Assembly (NCBI GenBank): GCA_018398805.1
Contig: JAGFBZ010000853.1
Location: 655,001-719,000, forward strand
Length of the DNA stretch: 64,000 nucleotides
Source: Hirundichthys speculiger
Taxonomy: Eukaryota; Chordata; Actinopteri; Beloniformes; Exocoetidae
Direction: 5' to 3'
Below the pieces are notes generated by a model. The model did not search any database. It saw only the letters and a program-made list of their open reading frames with translations, and had not been told where the DNA came from. The position numbers were made by a program, and so were the translations under genes. The first letter of the stretch is position 1. Each line of letters begins with the position of its first letter. Below are positions 1 to 13,000 of the stretch, piece by piece.

Positions 1-351
1 CGTGAGGCAAAGAATGGATGGCCTTGACCTTGAAGAGAAAAAAAAAAACCTCCTCAAAATGGAAATGTGCCCACGTTAAACCCTTCCCAACAACACAGAA
101 GGAGAATGGGAGAAATGGAGAAAAGACAGCGATGGCTTGAATTTTTATTCAGTGCAAGCATTTGTCTCAAAAGGACTGAATAAATTTAATAAGTAAGTGT
201 GCCCCTTTGTGTGAGAGACAGGATCAATGGCACTGACATTGAGTCTGTCAAGGGGTTGAACTTCCACCAACATACACAACCATTTTCCTTTCTCTCTTAA
301 ACACTTGCCATCTGAACAACTCTCCATGCCCCTTCTGTCATGCTTTCTTAC

Positions 352-387
352 CCCCATCCTCCTCTGCTGCTTCCCTCTTCTTCACTT
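352..387 (-). CDS. ldlrap1: Candidate 36-nt exon 6 of LDLRAP1
   Basis: A pyrimidine-rich tract followed by GAG (390-388) could be an acceptor, and GTAAGA at 351-346 a good donor. Read in the phase left by exon 5 (one base carried over) it encodes EVKKREAAEEDG. This resembles the charged stretch after the PTB domain in mammalian LDLRAP1 (KEEKEKRDK) and stays open at phase 1. It is short, so chance is possible. If wrong, the next exon lies beyond the left edge. Confidence 0.45.
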
Positions 388-3300
388 CTCACAATAAGCA
401 GAAAAGAAACAAATATGTGAATGAAGTAAAAAAAAAAAAAATTTTGGAAAGCAAGGATAACAATGGTAAGATAGCAGGTAAAAAATAAAGCAGGAAGTAA
501 ATGGATAATCACTCAATTCAAAGACCACTTACAGGGCAGCACGCACGAACATAAGGAAGACAGCAGCAAAGGCAGTGATGAATTAACTAACATTTATCTG
601 GCAAGAGCAGTTCTTTTATACAGGAGTCATGCATGCAGTAAATTACATGTATGTTCTGCTGAGCTGTACAAAACAGTGTTTGACAGCATTCTTACACAGC
701 ACTTTTCCTGCTGTGCCCACGGCTGCTTATCTCTTGCGAATTCCAGTTTATAAAAAAAAAAAAAAAAAAACATACATGCACAGCACACAGATCGATTTAT
801 TAGACCGAATTATTCTTGTAATAGTGAATTGGACTGTGGGAGGAAACCAAAGGAAACCCACGCAGACACAGAGGACACGCAAACTCCACACAGAAAGTCC
901 CAGCTGACCCGAGGTCCAACTGAACCTTATATACACATAACTGGAAACTGGTGCTACAAGTAGCACAAACTCACCAAAACTGGACAATAGATGAATGTAA
1001 AAAACATTGCTTGGTCTGATGAGTCTCAATTTCAGCTGCAACATTCAGATGATAGGGTCAGAATTCGGTGGCTGGTGGTGGGGTAATGGCGTGGGGGATG
1101 TTTTCTTGCCACACTTTTGGCCCCTTAGTATCAACTGAGCATCGTTTAAACACCACAGTCTACCCGAGTACTGTTACTGACCTCATCCATCCCTTTATGA
1201 CCACAGTGTACCATCTTCTGATGGCTTCTTCCAGCAGGATAACATGCCATGTCATGAAGCTTAAATCATCACAAACTGTTTTGTTGAACATGACAATGAG
1301 TTCACTGTACTCAACAGTCACAAGATCTCAGTCCAGTACCTTTGTGATGTGGTGTGAACAGGGGAGTCGCATCAAGGATGTGCAGCTGACAAATCTGCAG
1401 CAACTGCAAAATCCAGGAATGAGGACTGTTTCCAACACCTTGATGAATCTATGCCGCAAAAGAATTCTGAAGGCCAAGTGGTCCAACCCAGTACAAGTAT
1501 TGTGTACTTAATAAAGTGGCCCAGTGTGTGCGTACGTGTACACAAAGACAGACACTGTAAAGACAACAGTGCGACTTCAGTGACTCCATATATACCCCAG
1601 GCTAACTTTAATTCCTACCCATCTCTCCTTGTGCCAAAACCTAGATGAGATGAGACCTTTGAGTTGGCTGTAATAAAGAGACATTGCAAAACTGAAACCG
1701 ATCACTCTGGATGATGATTTGGGTGGATTCAATGTAGACATTCCTCTGTGTTTATCTGAGAGAGCAGCAACCAGGCACACAGTCCTCCAGTATTTCACAT
1801 GACCTCAAGAGTGTGTTGAGACCAAGACCAGGAAGACTCAGGATTAAAAAAAATATATGCAAAGAACTGTACAGTAGGAGGAGAAACAGCAACACCAAGC
1901 ACACAGAAAGGTTAAGAAGAAAGGAACATCTTCACTCATCCATTACACTCCTGTTGTCAGGGGCAACGATGCATACCTTCCTTGGCAGCCTGCCAGAACT
2001 CAAACGCCACTCTGAAAGCCTGAGCCACCGTTAGTGTTACCGCCTGAGCCTGTTAGGAGCAAGAAAGAAAGACAGACAGAGCAGAGGGAGAGATGAATCA
2101 TACCAACGTGCATATCAAACAGGAAGGAAAAACCAGGAGGGCAAGAGCCACTACTGTAATACAAACAGGAACTGACCACAAACACAAGAGGTTATTTCAC
2201 AGATACTTCAAGAGAGAGAAGAGAAACCAGTGGACTCCATGACATGTTGTTTATGTAACTGGGAGGATACATGGCCTTTAGGCTACAACTAAATTAAGTG
2301 AAAAGAAGGAAGAGGAGGGAGCGGCTCTGAACAGAAAACCTCCAGGGATGTGAGAATGCCAAGAGAGGAATCACAGCCTCCTCGCCCTTCTTGCTCTCTC
2401 TCATTTCTTTCTCGTGACTTCATATTTATGCATTTGTATAATATAAAGAAAATGTGTGAGTCTATGAAGCAGTGGAACTGTCTTCAGATAAGTATAAAGT
2501 GCTTCCTATGGGTTGGAAGAAGCATAAATTAAATCTAATACCCAAATATGCATCTTTTCTGCAACCTTATTTAACTACACATTTACTTATAAAAGCAAAT
2601 TGCAAAAATAAGGATAGTTTTCCTTGCCATGCCATTTCCTATCCCTCCCCTTAAAACATAAATTTATCTTGCTGGGTAGAATATGGTGTGACCACACCCA
2701 GTTAGGGGTTTGTAGGCAGTTTTGTTAGTTTCAGCCAGAGCTTCCCAGTCGCTACACTTAACCACTAAATTAAAAACATCTTCCTGTCACTTCAATAAAA
2801 CATATTTCCCAAAATGTTAAAATATTTCCTGAATCAGAAAACAAACTGTATATTTCTTTGGTTTATCTGAATCCAAATTACTTGTGGCCACTAACAGCCA
2901 GAAAGCATGTTAAACTAACCTGACGAGTGAATTACGCTACTTTGTTTCAACATGTGCACACATTGGCCGTCAAAAGCAACCACACAAGCTTATTTACTTA
3001 CCATTTTTCTCTTTGAACAGAGGAAAGCATGACACTCCAGTGTCTCATTGTGTTGGCTTTGGACAATGTAGGCAAACACTTTGTCGTGCATCCTGTCTGC
3101 AGTGCAATATGATATTCTGAAACACACACACACACACGGGTGCACATTAATAAAAACGTATTGTTTACATTCTTATCACTGATAAAAACAAAACCATTGT
3201 GAAACTTTACATGTGCTAAGCCATTAGTCAATAGTAGTCTAATAATCTGATTTAATCAGCTCAAGCTCAAATTTCTCTAAATAAATAGACAAATGAAATC

Positions 3301-5458
3301 CCTGACAAGCTTAAGACCAGTTGCACTCAAAGTGTCACCCTGGAAAACATGGTGGAATATAAATTCCAGCTATGTCAGTCAACAACGTTATGGATTTCAA
3401 GTAGCAGATACCTGCGACTTTTCACCAAAGGCATGTTACTCTAACACCAACCAACTGTGTCCATATGCGACATGATGCATTTTAAGTCAGTTTTTAAACT
3501 AGACTTCCACAGTGAATTGCACATGAAAACTCCCAAGTCACTGGTAATAGTTTGTGACATTTTAGTGAAGGGCATCTTGATCTGTGATTCCTGTAGCATG
3601 TGATTTATCAGTCTCTCTCCTCAATCTCAGATGCAGAATAAGCCTTTCCATCAAGCCGTAATGCCTTACAAATAGCTTTTCCGACCATTTGAGCATGATG
3701 TAACTACTTTAAATCCAAACCAACGAGCACATTCACCAGGTGGGGAGGGATATGCAATACGATGGAGGGAGATTATAATGACTGTCTGCCATCTGTCCTT
3801 CCTTTGTGCCTTAACACTGGACCAACTTTACTGTGACATAATCACACGCGACTTTCTAATGACATAAATAAATCATACAGGAAACATGAAAAGGTTTGGG
3901 AAAGAGAAGAGTTACAGTTGTGAACTAAAGATCACAATCAAAATTTACAGGCAAGTGTTTGGGAGCCAGGACTTGGGAAAACCGGGTATTTAGGCAAATC
4001 CTTTTTTTTTATTTATTTTTTCTGCTGTTTTTTTTCTGCATTTATGTTATTTGTTGCATAAACTGAAGGACCATCATTTCTTAAAAAGCAAGATAAAATA
4101 ATGGCTGCTCTGTTCCATTCCTCAGCGTTGCATCTCCAACCTAGCCTGCTGTCCAGGTGAAAACCCTGGCACCTGTACTTCACCACCACCTCAACCTCTT
4201 GTCTGAGGATAGAAATAGTGTTCCTTGTATCCCAAATCCACAATCATCTAAGTGAATATTCCTACATTATCCCACAAAGTGGTCCACCAGTTCTGTGTAC
4301 TCTGACTCCTGTCTATCAATAACACCCCACAACAGTGGAGTTATTGGAGTATTTCTGAAGATGACAGGACTCCAAATTGTTTTGGAAGTGTGTGGTGATT
4401 GTCTACGGCTGAAAAACCCACTCAGATACACAATCCTTCAGTCTTACACTGTGGTCTGCTTGTCAGGTAGTCAATAATCCAGGATGAAGTGTTGCCATCC
4501 ACCTTTGTATTCAGAAAGCTCTTGTTTTTTGTTTTTGTTTTTTTTGGGGGGGGGGGTTCTGAAGTGAGAAATTGATTTTAATGTCTGTGAGTGTGTGTGC
4601 GCACACACTCGCTCGGTCTACAGGAACACTACTGATCTAGTTAACAATTGTAGTGGGAGTGGGGGAAGGCCTCTAGCTGAGCAATGTTTTATTTATGTAT
4701 TTATTTATATTTTAAGATGTATGTTGAAGACATTAAAGTCATCTGGAACAGACTGGAAACAGATATTTGCTGACAATGTGAACAGGTGCGTAAGCTGAAA
4801 CTTTCCACTAAAATAGCTCAGAACCCCAAGGAGACGGAGAAAGGCAAGAAAGCCAGAAAAAAACAACTTGTCAAGAAGGACTTAAGAAAGCTGTCAGCAA
4901 CTGAAAGCTTGCAACCAAGTCACCTTAGGAAAAATGACGGAAAGTCCCATCTTTCTTTAATACACAGACTTATATAACTGAAACCTAAGAAAAATGAGTC
5001 AAGCTTGGCACATGAGCTCTCAGCCAATAGATGTTAGACAAACGTGCAGGCTGTGGCAGGCAAGTGAGCTCTGTGGGTATTTACAAGAGAAGACAAATGG
5101 GCATGTGGCACCTGAACTAAAAACTTGCACATATACCTGCTGCAGTGCTCCAAAGAGAGTTGAGGCTGAGGAGACATACTGTCAAGGCACAAAGTATAAC
5201 TGACTCAACAGCTGCCTGGAAAATTGAAAGAGGAAGACTAACCTGTATATGGAGATATTTTCTATCAGCTGGTTTGAGGCACTGTCGTAAAGGATGATTC
5301 CACGAGGGGAGACTGTTAATGTGACTTTCTGGAGTTTTTTTCCACTGGCTTTGGCCTGGAAAAGAGGGAGTCAGAAAGGGCGGCGGCCACAAAGACAAAA
5401 GAGGATGTGTGAGAGAGACAAAAGAAATCAGTGGCTTTGGATTTAGATTGGCTTAGAT

Positions 5459-5496
<38 letters not shown>

Positions 5497-7006
5497 GACT
5501 AAACAATCAAATAGCCACCATTTCTAATTACCTTGTTATACTAAAAACAATGATGTGAACCAGATTTTTTGCCACTAAGATTAATCCAAGTGAGTGAGTC
5601 ATTAAAAGGCAATGAAAAAGGGAAATCCTTAAAGATTTGACAGTTAAAACATCAAATATACCATTCAGCAATCTAGTATCCTTTTCAGGAGAAGACTATG
5701 GACAATGAACAGATAAGGCTAAATTAGAGCCTTTGCCTCCTTCTTTATACCCGCCGTGTCCCAAGTCCCACTATTGTGCCGCTGCTAACTTCATTAAGCT
5801 GCCAGCTCCAATAACATTAAGCCTTTTCTACCGTGATAAAGCTGGCTGAGCCATACACTTAGTAACAGCGTCCACACTAATTGCAGCCTCTTCTAAATTG
5901 TCATCTTGAGCCTAGAATCAGTGGTTGGGGGAGGGGGGAATGAGTCTAACAGTCACATTTCACTGAAGGTGTCAGTCAGGTCATAAAAGCAAAAAACTAC
6001 TGAATGACTTTGAAGTGGAAGAAGGGATGATGCATAGAAAATATTATAAATGCGTGACCAAAACTCATTTTCTGGGGGAAAGTAATTTTCATAGAAGAGC
6101 AATAAGACATTTGGCCTCACAGTAGTTAAGCTATTTCAATTTGTATTTGTGCGTTCGTTTGTGTGTGTGTGGTCTCTCACTGTGGCTACTATCCTCTTGA
6201 CAGCTGCTGCAGACAACTCCTCGCCTTTGGGCTGCTCAACCATCGTGACTCCCAGGTACTTGAGCTGGAATACCATTCCCTCCAGCAGGGTCTCTCTTGT
6301 GTCGGTCCAGTTTTCTGGAAGCTCTGCAAAATGAAACACACACATGGACAACGCTCCATTGAAACTTCTGGTCATCAAAGTCCTATAAAACAGCAGGCTG
6401 AAAAGTCTTCTGTCAGGCATATGAAGGCAGCACTTCTTTGCACATAAAGGATGCTGCACAGATAGGACAGCAGCCAAACATTTAGTCTTTATAGGTTTTG
6501 CATATCAAAAATATGCTTTTTCATTTCATGCTTAGAACCAAAAATATGCCGTCTTCTTCAGATTAGATGAGCTATCAATTTATCCCTTTGGCATCCTGAG
6601 AAATAGCTCCACTAATATGGAATCAAGTGCTATGAAATGGACTATAAGTTGGATTACAGCTAAGTGAAGTATTAAAAGTTTGAAAAATAAGTTTTGTGCA
6701 GTCCTAAACTAAGCTGAATTATAAATTTTATTCGATCCTAGACCAAGTGCTCTTCAGAGGGAGATTCACACACCGTGTAACCAAGTTAGTCATTTAAAAT
6801 CCTTATATTATGAACCAGATTCTCTGTCAACTGTTATATTTGGTGATTCCGGGCTATTTATAACTAAATGCAAACACACAGAGAAACCAAATCTAAAAAT
6901 AAAAAAGTAAATCAAAACTTTATCACATTCGAGTTATCAAGTTTGTTTAAGGAAAGGCCAAGTTTAAGTCACTCAAAGTAGCTTACTTAAAGGCTTGTGA
7001 ATATTA

Positions 7007-7041
<35 letters not shown>

Positions 7042-10000
7042 ACCAGTACCATGCATTGGGTCAATAAAGTGTATCTACTCTTGTCATATACACAATTAAG
7101 CACCATCTTTCCTCTACTGGCAACCATTGCCTTTCTCCCGTCATCAATTAAAGCAGTAAACTTAGTGATCCTCAAATACTGTAGCTGGAACTTTTTTGCA
7201 ACTAGTTCCTCTTGCCAGTCTTAATTTATCAATTTAAAATCCTGCTGACTAATGCAAGTGAGGTTATTTACAGAAGATGCAAAAGAGCAAATTTTCTCTC
7301 CTCATTGTGCTACAGGGAAAACAGCAACTAGTGTCCTGGTGGTGTAACAGGAGATCATCAGGGCTCATTTTCAAATGAACTAGAATAAATAACAAGATGT
7401 TGAACATTCAGAATATTTTAAACCAAGCAAAATTAAGTCAATAGTTGCATAAGTAGTGAGAAAAGCAAGCAAGTTCACACAAGCTGACAATTGCTTTGTC
7501 AATACTCAGCTACTTACTTCAACACAATGAATGTCCCAACTTCCCCTTGAAGCCAATAAAAGATTTATAGCATCGTCATAATGTAGAGTAATTGAGGGAG
7601 GGGCAGAGGGAATCAATTTGTCTTCTCAAAAGACCAATGAAGAAACACCACACACACCTCAACACAAGAATAAAAAGCAACAGCATAAAAAAATATGGAA
7701 GAATGTCGACATAAAAACCTTTCAAGAAATTCCAGGCCGCTTTCCCGTTAATTTGGCATGGAAAAGATCAACACCAATGGTGATACGAGTGGTGATCATG
7801 TCCACTTGGCCTGGAATTACTGGAGGATGCAGAGAGGAACAGAGCTGCATTGCCCTGGAAGACGGGTGACTTCTCCCCTCTTACATGTCATATTCTGCAG
7901 TGGTCAGCTTTGACCCTATTGTGATGTACTTTTCCCAGTCATTTTAAAGCCTAAACTATAAAATAAGTTATTAGTGGATAGACAATAAACTAATTAAAAA
8001 CTGATGCACAAAAATCAAACAGATTTATTTACAACTTTTCTTTGCAGATTTTTTTTTCCCTTTTTTAAATTTTGAATTAGAAACCTTACTCTCTTCACAG
8101 TGAAAGTTTTTTTCCTCAATTGCTTTAACTTTACTGTGTGATTATAATTTGTATTCTATTCTATCCTTTCTTGATTTTATAAATCTTATTGTGGCTGCAT
8201 GAATAACAGAAAAGACTGCATAAAATATACATTCTGTTTTAAAACACATAATTTAAATGTACAATCACTTATATAAGAGACAACTTTACCAAGAATACAA
8301 ATGTACAAAAGAGCCTTTACTGGTCACATTTAGGAAAACTATTTTTAAAGTTCTTTAAATTCTTTTCTTTGTGAACACTGTCACTAAGCTTAGGCTACCA
8401 TATCATTGGGAAAATATAAACCATGTAGAAATGGCAGCAAAGCCTAATTTATAATGTGACCTTTTTCTAAAGCCAAACCTAACCAGCTGTGGGTGGCTTT
8501 ATGGAATGGCTTTTAATGGTCTAAAAACAGCTGTGACCAAACCCATACTTAAGTAATGGGTGAGTACTACAGGGAACACCTACTCTGAGATCCAGGTCTT
8601 TGAGATCCTAAGTGCTAGGAACAGATTAGACTGGTGATGTAACATACTCTGTGTCTTGCTTGCTATTATTTATCCTAAATTGAAATTCCCAAGTGGACTA
8701 AATATCCATTATAAAAGCATCTACTCAAGACATTTGCACAAATCCGATGAGCAAATTGACATTGAATCTTGAGTCCAGATATTCTGAGTGCTGACAAAAG
8801 GCAGCATTTCTGGCAGGTTTGATTCAATGACTTTAAACAGACAGATCCATTTGAAAACATTTTATGATGTCAATTATATAATAAGACTACTGAAGCAGTA
8901 AGCTTGTGACGGTTGAGCAGAAATTTCAAAAGCAAGCCCCTTTGTTTCAACAGCACACAGTAATGCATGATGGAGAAAAGTCTCTTGAGATGACTGGCAG
9001 TTCTCCCAAAAATGCAAAGACTTATAAATCCCCGTCACCAAGGGTATCGCTCTTTTTAGTACGTTCTAGCCTTACAATTGCAAAATTGCACTCTGGGCTT
9101 CTGACACAGATGTGCAGGAGTATCTGAGTAACATTTTTCTTTAGAAATCTAAATTATTTTTAGATCAGTGAATATACAAAAACCAGAGCTTTGTGTACAA
9201 TAATAATCCAGTTTTGTATTCACACAACCAACAACCCCACCCACCACCACCACAATTCCACACCACTGTAGCTCTCTGAAGCTATGATGGTGATTAGAAC
9301 GAACTTCAAAGGCTTCTTTGCTGCGCTGGAGCCCCGGCTGTTCTGTTAGAGCTGCTTGTTTGGGTGACACTCCCAGTAAATAAGCCAGCTAGAGCAGGTG
9401 ACAGAGCACTGTTGAATGCTTAGTGGAAGGGGATGTAATTGGGGTCATAAGTAGAGGGGCAGAGCTGATGCAAAAAGCAGTAAGAATTGGAGGTGAGAAT
9501 GTATGATTGGCTCATGATCTTCAAACGGCTGGTACCATTACTCCTTTTCTGGTTTCTGTTGTCCAAATTTTAAGCGGCTCGTTTGTTAGATTCTGGGATG
9601 CATGATAACTATCGGGCCGATAACAGGAAATTATGACGTCATCCCGATAGGTCCGATGATATGACGAATAGCCCCGATAACATATATATTTTTGTCAACA
9701 CAGCAGTGCCTCGCTCCCTTTGAGCCTTGAATGTCCGGCAGTGAATGTTATGTTCAAGTGACGTCGGCATGATTAGAAAAACGATTTCTCAGTAAGGAAA
9801 ATCAAGAATACCCCCTCATGCCAGAAAACAACTTGTTAACTCGGTCATAATTTTGGTAGTTGCTGACTTTAATTGCTATTCGCAGTATTTTCCCACGTTA
9901 CACATAAAAAATAGAAAAAATAGAAGAACGACGAGCAAACGAGGGAATGGAGGAATTTAAGTTACACCGTGAATGCAGCATTGTGGAACAGTGTGGAACT

Positions 10001-13000
10001 GATAAAAACAAAACCATGGCGGCGATGGTGTAGAACTTCATTAAAGTTTCAGAGGAAGATAGTTCCCTGGTTATTTGTGACAAATGCTCCAAGCGAAGGA
10101 TGGAAAAATAGCACAAGCTTTAATACGTCAAACCTGATCAGCCACCTGAAACATAACCACTGCTTCAACCGAGATTTGAAATCGTATGAGGACGCCAGAG
10201 GGGTGTACTACAAAGCGAGATTAGAGGGTTAGTGAGGTATGTTGAGTCTAAAGCCAGGATTTCCAGTACCACGAAGGTGGCTCTCTTTTAACCTGGCTAG
10301 ATCACCATGGTAATTTACTCTGCAAGCTTAACCTGGTCCGGAGCAGGTTATGTGCAGAGTTTAGGCTCAAATCGGCTATAAAAAGCACCACCCTTTCACT
10401 TACCACCTCTTTCAGAGATGGCATCACCTTTTTAGAGAAATCCCGTTGACCTGAGTGCCAGGATTGTGCAATGGAGGGAGAGTATTCAGAGACCGGACTG
10501 ATCCGCTGGCTTCCCATGACCATATTCTCTATGAACGCTATAGATTTCCAGCTGAGGGAATACATTACATTTGTAATCTGCTAGAGCCAGATATTGGCAG
10601 CGCCACCAAACGCAGCCGTGCGCTCACAGTAGCGCAAACAGGTGTGCGTTTCTTTGCCACGGGAACTTTCATGCATTCAGTTGGTGATGCAGAAAATCTG
10701 AGCCAGAATACTGTATGCCGCTATTCACAAGGTTGTACTTGCTCTTACTAAACTGCTGAATATGTTTGTAGTATTCCCTGGCCATCTGCCCACGCTTCAA
10801 ATAAAAGAAGCGTTTTACAAAATCGCAGGTAACATAAATCAATAGTCCATTATATTGATAATCAGTGTGACGTGGAATTTCATGTGAAATGTTTTAATAT
10901 AATTCATTCATAAGATTCCCCAGGGTGATAGGGTACCTATTAAAGTGGCCGGTGAGTGTATATTGGTATCACAGATATATTAAATCTTCAATTAATTTCA
11001 CATAGATTTAGCAAAAAAACTAAAGTGATTTTCATTTATCATTCATAATGGGACAGTCAGACCTACATAATGTTTAAATCTGCTGCATTAAGTTTAAAGT
11101 TTAAGTGCTCTAAAAGAGGGAGGTAGATTAATTAAGGTGCATTAAGTGGTGAAATAAATATAACTTACGAATTTACACGATCTGCAATTTTTTGCCAGCA
11201 CTCCTCTCTGGCTTTATTCGCACCTACAGTGTTGCTTTTGGCCGTAAAGATTTCTTTGAAATCCTCATAGCCCTGCATTATTAAAACCTGCTCCTCCTGA
11301 CTGAAATATACGGACCGCCATCTATCCATTTTATCCGAAATAGGCCTCAAATGACGCGTCAAATGCCCCCTTTTATGTGAAAGGCAAGCAGAAAGCAGAA
11401 AGCCGCGATAGTTGATAACCACCGTCGTGGTACCAGTTATCTCTGATGGTGAGTTTCAGGTTTGTTAAGCCAGCTCACCCAAAGAAAGCCTGACGGTGTC
11501 GAACTTGCTTCGTAGTACACCCCTCAGGGCTGCTAAAGACGCTAGCATGAGCAAGCCCGAAGATGTTTGAAGAAGCTTGCCAATAGTTTCTCATTGGAAA
11601 AAAATAAATCTCTGTTCATTTCAAGAGTCAAAACTGTTTTTGGTTTTGTTCATAGTATTGATGTAATAATCTTAGGTATATGTGTGTGTTTCATCCATTA
11701 TCGTATCGGTTTTAAAAAACAGTTATCGTGCATCCCTATCAAAAACCTTTAACTATTTCCTTTGATTCAAATGGGTGAGATGATGAGGGGAGGGTAACTT
11801 CATGCAGCAGCTACTTATTGTCAAACAATCAAAAAAAAGAGGAGGAGGTTTCAAGACAGCAGATATATACTTACTTTATAATGGGACATGTCAGATTTTT
11901 ACAATAATTGTCAAATTATCGAACATCCTGGATAGATCTTAGCTTCTCTTTTAAATAATTAGTAATTTGAGCCTATGCTGAGGCTGGGCCCTTTCATGAA
12001 TTTATAATGAAGCTAAAACTACATAAGAGAACTGAGTTCTTTTGATGAAACAAGAGATTTGAAGAGGTAAACCAGCACACAGGTCTTGGAGAATTAGAAT
12101 CAAGAGATGTGGGTTCTTAGCCTGCACAGACTGAAGAGAAAGACTGATTAATGTTGTAGTTATAGCAGGTATTTTGGTCAAAAACAACAAAGAAAAACGA
12201 AGCAGGATGATGGGTCAGAGAGAATAACCACCGCTCTGCTCATCAAAATATAGTGACAGCAACAGAGAGAGAGAATCTGCTCTTTCTGGTCTCACTACTG
12301 CTCTATAAAGTCCAGAAGAGAAGGAAGGAAAAATGGGCAGCAAGACATTAATAAATGAAGAACAAAACAAATAAGCACTTTTTTAGCACTAAGGCTACTA
12401 AAAGATTAAATGTATAAATGAAGGCAGAAAGTCAAAAGTCTCAACCATATAATAACAGACATACAGATGGAAGAGGAAGTACAACCACCTTTTGTTCCAC
12501 TCCTCTTTACAATACTGTTTCAATGAATTGAAGTTTGTTGGCATTTATTTTTGCAACCCTCACTAGTTTTTGCAACAACATTCTAGTCGGGTGGAGGTGT
12601 GGCCTTTGACTTGGTCCTTAAAAAAACTGTTATTCTTTTAGATAATATTAAACATATACATAGATTTTTGTTTCTATGCATGTTCAATTTCATCTTCAAC
12701 ATTTAATTTAACTTGATTATAATATGTCATGTATCAGTAACTAAGGGTTGGATACCTGCCATAATGCACCCTGTGAAGATGTTATGGGCATGTCCAGCCA
12801 AGAAGTTGCTCTAGGCACTCGTGACATAATGGAGAGATTCCTAACTAACTGCTGGCCTGGAAGCATCTCAGTATTCTCCTGGAGGAGCTGGAGGAGGAGT
12901 CTGGGAAGAGGGAGGTCTGGGCTCATCATGACCCAAAGCCAGACAAGCAGAAGCGGAAGTTAATCAACACTGGATTTACCTGAACTGACTATAAATTTAA

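Larger units (their letters stand above)
388..1976. other. LDLRAP1 intron holding repeat fragments
   Basis: Between exon 5 and the candidate exon 6. It holds A-runs at 430-441 and 751-769, a dispersed fish repeat at about 780-925 and a decayed Tc1-like transposase at about 935-1525. I see no recognisable gene in 1526-1976. Confidence 0.7.
10199..11524. mobile_element. PIF/Harbinger element, internally deleted, nested in a hAT
   Basis: Terminal inverted repeats are AGGGGTGTACTACAAAGCGAG at 10199-10219 (first 20 bases conserved in kind) and the reverse complement of a near-identical sequence ending at 11524. A 3-bp CAG duplication flanks it (10196-10198 and 11525-11527). Inside are the start of a HARBI1-like nuclease on the plus strand and a Myb/SANT-like partner protein on the minus strand, the two-gene layout known for this superfamily. 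The middle is missing, so it is not autonomous. Confidence 0.85.
9593..11738 (+). mobile_element. hAT-type element with ZBED-like finger, split by a Harbinger insertion
   Basis: The left end (GGGATGCATGATAACT from 9595) and right end (reverse complement GGGATGCACGATAACT, ending near 11736) form terminal inverted repeats typical of fish hAT elements. Many TATCGG/CCGATA subterminal motifs follow. Between them is a decayed BED-finger reading frame, then a 1.3-kb PIF/Harbinger insertion at 10199-11524, after which hAT sequence resumes. Without the insertion it is only about 0.8 kb, so it is non-autonomous. I see no convincing 8-bp target duplication. It sits in LDLRAP1 intron 1. Confidence 0.75.

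Noticed and set aside
1068..1511. 147-codon frame
   Set aside because: It is a shifted reading of a decayed Tc1-like transposase, not a protein of its own.
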